A stretch of DNA of 33,385 nucleotides, taken from assembly GCA_021372415.1 (NCBI GenBank), contig JAJFUM010000198.1, positions 1 through 33,385 of the forward strand, written 5' to 3'. The notes below the pieces were generated by a model. It was not told the origin of the DNA, made no database searches, and worked only from the letters and a program-made list of their open reading frames with translations. A program made the translations under genes and the position numbers. Positions within the stretch are counted from its first letter, which is position 1. The number at the start of each line of letters is the position of its first letter. This document shows, piece by piece, positions 30,664-33,385 of this stretch. The stretch is from Deltaproteobacteria bacterium. GTDB lineage: Bacteria > Desulfobacterota > Syntrophia > Syntrophales > UBA5619.

Positions 30664-33385
30664 TCACGATCGGTCCAGAACCTCCCGTACTTTTTTAGCA
30701 AGTTCGGTCGACGAGAAGGGTTTCTGGAGAAAAGAGATCCCCTCGTCCAGGACGCCGCGATGGGCAATCACATTGGCCGTGTAGCCGGACATAAAGACAC
30801 ACCTCAGGGCGGGACGAAGAAAACGCAGATTCTCCATCAACTCGCGGCCGTTCATCTCCGGCATCACCACGTCCGTGAGCAGCAGGTGGATTTCTCCGGG
30901 ATGATTCTCGACCAGTGACAGGGCTTCCCCTGGAGACCGCGCCGCCATCACCTGATAGCCCATCCCTTCCAGTCTCACCCTGAAGATCTCCAGAAGATCC
31001 TCCTCATCCTCCACCACGAGGATGGTCTCGGTTCCCGTCAAAGGCCCTGCCGGCGCCTCCTCTTCCTGCCCGCCCGTCTCTTCGGATGCGTGTCGGGGGA
31101 TGTAAATCTTGAAGGTGGTCCCCTGCCCCGGTTCACTGAACACGTCGATGAAGCCGTTGTTCTGTTTCACGATTCCGTAAACGGTCGCAAGCCCCAGACC
31201 GGTTCCCTTGCCCAGTTCTTTCGTGGTGAAAAAAGGATCGAACAGGTTTTCCATGATCCCGGGGTCCATCCCGGAACCCGTGTCGGTTACGGCCAGGAGC
31301 ACATATTCCCCAGGGGCCACCCCGTCGAACTTCTGGCAGTAGACCTCGTCGAACACTGCATTGTCAGTCTCCAGGGTGATGGTCCCCACCCCGTCGATGG
31401 CATCGCGGCTGTTCACCACGAGGTTCGCCAGGATCTGGTTGATCTGTGTGGCGTCCATCCGGACGGGCCAGAGATCGCTGCCGGGGACCCAGCAGAGTTT
31501 GATGTCCTCCCCGATGAGCCTGCGGAGCATTCGGATCATCCCCTGGACGGTTTCATTCAGGTCCAGGACCTTCGGGCTGATCGTCTGTTTCCTGGCAAAG
31601 GCCAGCAGCTGTCTGACGATGTCTGCCGAGCGCTGGCTTGCCTTGAGGATCTCCTGAAGGCCACGGTGAACCGGCCCTCCGGCATCGACCCGCAAGGAGG
31701 CCAATTCCGCCTGGCCGATGATGATCCCGAGTATGTTGTTGAAATCGTGGGCCACCCCCCCGGCCAGCCGGCCGACCGATTCCATCTTCTGTGCCTGCAG
31801 GAGCTGCATTTGGAGCTTTTCCTTCTCCTCCTCGGCCCTTTTACGATCGGTCACGTCCCAAACCATCGAGATCATCAATGGCCGGTCGGGAAGCGGGATG
31901 TTGGCGGCCGTGATGAACCGGGTTCCCCCGCCCTTGCGGGTAATCGGGATATCCGTCCAGACCATGCGCGCCGGATCGCCGGTGGCGCAATCGTCCCGAA
32001 CTTTCCTTTTGATCTTCTCCCTGAATTCGGGGTCTTCATAAACGGCGTCCCAGAAGGCATCCGGAGCGGTAAGTTTCTCCCTGGTCGTCCGATAGATCCG
32101 GGGAAAATTGTCGTTCATATATTCGAAGTGCACGATGGGATCCACGGAGTTGACGGCGACCCCGATGGGAAGACTCTCCAGGACCGCGTGAATGAAGGCC
32201 TCACTCTCACGCAACGCTTCCTCCGTGCGTTTGCGCTCGGTGATGTCCTGGACGATCGATCGGATGCCCGTGATGCGGCCCTCCCGATCCCGGACGATCA
32301 CGTCGTCGATCAAGGTCGCCACTGTGGTCCCGTCCTTTCGCCGGCAGGTGCAATCCACGCCCCTGTTGGGTGGCAACTCGCCGGCCAGCTTCGCCTTAAC
32401 CCTTTTTTCGGTATCCCCTTCGGCTATGAAGCGCCACACGGGCTGCCCCAGCATCTCCTCGGCCGCATAGCCCAGCATCTCCAATTCCCTTCTGTTGATC
32501 CTCACGATGCGCCCCTCGGCGTCCAACTCGTGATAGCCGACAGGGGCCCCGTCATAGAGACTGCGGAACCTTTCTTCGCTGTGACGGATCGTCTCCTCGG
32601 CCCGTTTGCGCTCGGTGATGTCCTCGAAGATCGTGGCGAAGTGTCCCCTGGACGGGGAGAAGACTGAGATCAGAAGGCGCTTCCCCAGAGGAGCAAAGGT
32701 CGTTTCAAAAGTCGTTGGTTCCCCCGTCAGGGCGACCCGGGCGTAAACGTCGAGGTAGGGCGCCTCTGTTGTCCCATAGAGCTCCGATGCCCGCTGTCCG
32801 ACGGCCCTTTCCCTCGGAATACCGATGATGCTCTCAAAGGCCGGATTCACATCAAGAAGCGTGTAATCGACCGGACGACCTTCCCCGTCGAAACGGATCT
32901 CGTGGAGGGCCATCCCCTCGTTCATCGACAGGAAGAGGGAGCGAAACCGCTCTTCGCTCTCCCGGAGCTCCTTCTCGGCGGCCCTGCGTTTCACCTCGGA
33001 CCGGACAATCCCCCAGGACCTCATGGCGAGAAAGGAGAAGACGAGGCTTCCGACCAGGAGGATGGCCAGCAGATAGAGGAGGCGGTTCCTGAAGCCCCTG
33101 AGGGAAGCGATGACCTCGTCTTCCGACGTGGCCACGACGATCGACCAGAAGCTGTCGGCGATCTTTACGGGGAGGTAGACGGCATGTTTCCTGACGACCT
33201 CGGTCACCTGTCCCCGGATCTGGTTGAAGAGATAGGTGGTGGTCCCCTGGCTCCCCTTGAGCATCTCTTTGGCCATGGCCAGGATCGTCGGAAAATTTTT
33301 GCCATTCTCGAAGACCGATTTCCCCATATGCCCCGGCACGGGGCAGTAAAGTTCGATCCCGTCCCGGTCGATCATCCAGGCATAG
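30664..33385 (-). CDS. hybrid sensor histidine kinase, N-terminus beyond the window
   Basis: The frame is open through the right edge (the last codons read YAWMIDRDG), so the true start lies outside. Numbering from the Met at 33375, the order is: the end of a periplasmic Cache-like sensor (to about 95), one membrane helix ([20 protein letters not shown]), three PAS/PAC units (about 140-255, 262-385 and 390-515), then the dimerisation/phosphoacceptor helix with the His in [10 protein letters not shown]. An HATPase domain ([32 protein letters not shown]) and a receiver ([12 protein letters not shown], phosphoacceptor Asp in [12 protein letters not shown], and the conserved Lys in LQKPFSS) follow. 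The AHDFNN type of kinase often lacks a DNA-binding partner nearby, and none is visible. Confidence 0.93.
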   Translation of the reverse strand, partial: YAWMIDRDGIELYCPVPGHMGKSVFENGKNFPTILAMAKEMLKGSQGTTTYLFNQIRGQVTEVVRKHAVYLPVKIADSFWSIVVATSEDEVIASLRGFRNRLLYLLAILLVGSLVFSFLAMRSWGIVRSEVKRRAAEKELRESEERFRSLFLSMNEGMALHEIRFDGEGRPVDYTLLDVNPAFESIIGIPRERAVGQRASELYGTTEAPYLDVYARVALTGEPTTFETTFAPLGKRLLISVFSPSRGHFATIFEDITERKRAEETIRHSEERFRSLYDGAPVGYHELDAEGRIVRINRRELEMLGYAAEEMLGQPVWRFIAEGDTEKRVKAKLAGELPPNRGVDCTCRRKDGTTVATLIDDVIVRDREGRITGIRSIVQDITERKRTEEALRESEAFIHAVLESLPIGVAVNSVDPIVHFEYMNDNFPRIYRTTREKLTAPDAFWDAVYEDPEFREKIKRKVRDDCATGDPARMVWTDIPITRKGGGTRFITAANIPLPDRPLMISMVWDVTDRKRAEEEKEKLQMQLLQAQKMESVGRLAGGVAHDFNNILGIIIGQAELASLRVDAGGPVHRGLQEILKASQRSADIVRQLLAFARKQTISPKVLDLNETVQGMIRMLRRLIGEDIKLCWVPGSDLWPVRMDATQINQILANLVVNSRDAIDGVGTITLETDNAVFDEVYCQKFDGVAPGEYVLLAVTDTGSGMDPGIMENLFDPFFTTKELGKGTGLGLATVYGIVKQNNGFIDVFSEPGQGTTFKIYIPRHASEETGGQEEEAPAGPLTGTETILVVEDEEDLLEIFRVRLEGMGYQVMAARSPGEALSLVENHPGEIHLLLTDVVMPEMNGRELMENLRFLRPALRCVFMSGYTANVIAHRGVLDEGISFLQKPFSSTELAKKVREVLDRS

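Noticed and set aside
1-33385. Mobile elements, CRISPR repeats, prophage or toxin-antitoxin genes
   Set aside because: No transposase, integrase, regularly spaced repeat or toxin-antitoxin pair could be recognised on either strand.

Overview
The window reads as a GC-rich chromosomal segment of an anaerobic or microaerophilic Gram-negative bacterium. Most likely it comes from a deltaproteobacterium (Desulfobacterota, Syntrophobacterales-like). The lineage is inferred from the combination of a UroD-type methyltransferase with a corrinoid protein, a TRAP carrier, a ClpS-ClpA-Aat operon, lipoprotein and periplasmic signal peptides, a MoxR/VWA pair and a multi-PAS hybrid kinase. It was not confirmed by any search. 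I see no rRNA, tRNA, CRISPR array, transposase, integrase or phage gene.

Left part (1-7760) is a catabolic island. One plus-strand operon encodes a UroD/MtaA-type methyltransferase, a complete TRAP transporter (DctP, DctQ, DctM) and a B12-binding corrinoid protein. A terminator-like hairpin separates dctP from the permease genes. A near-consensus promoter that leaves almost no leader then drives a DUF1537-type four-carbon acid sugar kinase, and a PdxA2-type dehydrogenase converges on it from the minus strand. DUF1537 plus PdxA2 is the known kinase/dehydrogenase pair of threonate/erythronate catabolism. Finding it beside a TRAP carrier embedded in a corrinoid methyl-transfer operon suggests uptake and demethylation of a methylated (possibly methoxylated) organic acid followed by acid-sugar breakdown. 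This is the most interesting hypothesis in the window.

Middle part (7760-19100) is a mixed set: two small unknown exported proteins (the first apparently broken by a one-base frameshift), a divergent HATPase-like regulatory protein, a monoheme cytochrome c, a DMT-family permease, the AzlC/AzlD amino acid exporter, a periplasmic alkyl-sulfatase-like metallo-hydrolase, a lipoprotein amidohydrolase, a MoxR ATPase with its VWA partner, a DUF1460 amidase-like protein behind a structured leader, and a 48-residue membrane protein.

Right part (19100-33385) begins with a minus-strand cluster of an FmdB zinc ribbon, a two-module GT2 glycosyltransferase and a GNAT-DUF4922 fusion, an unusual sugar-nucleotide/glycan gene set. 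Next come two plus-strand cell-wall genes (L,D-transpeptidase, MltB-type lytic transglycosylase) and the N-degron proteolysis operon clpS-clpA-aat behind a strong sigma70-type promoter. The window ends with a class V cysteine desulfurase-like enzyme and, on the minus strand, a PaaI-type thioesterase, a ferritin with its own promoter, and a large hybrid sensor kinase that runs off the right edge.
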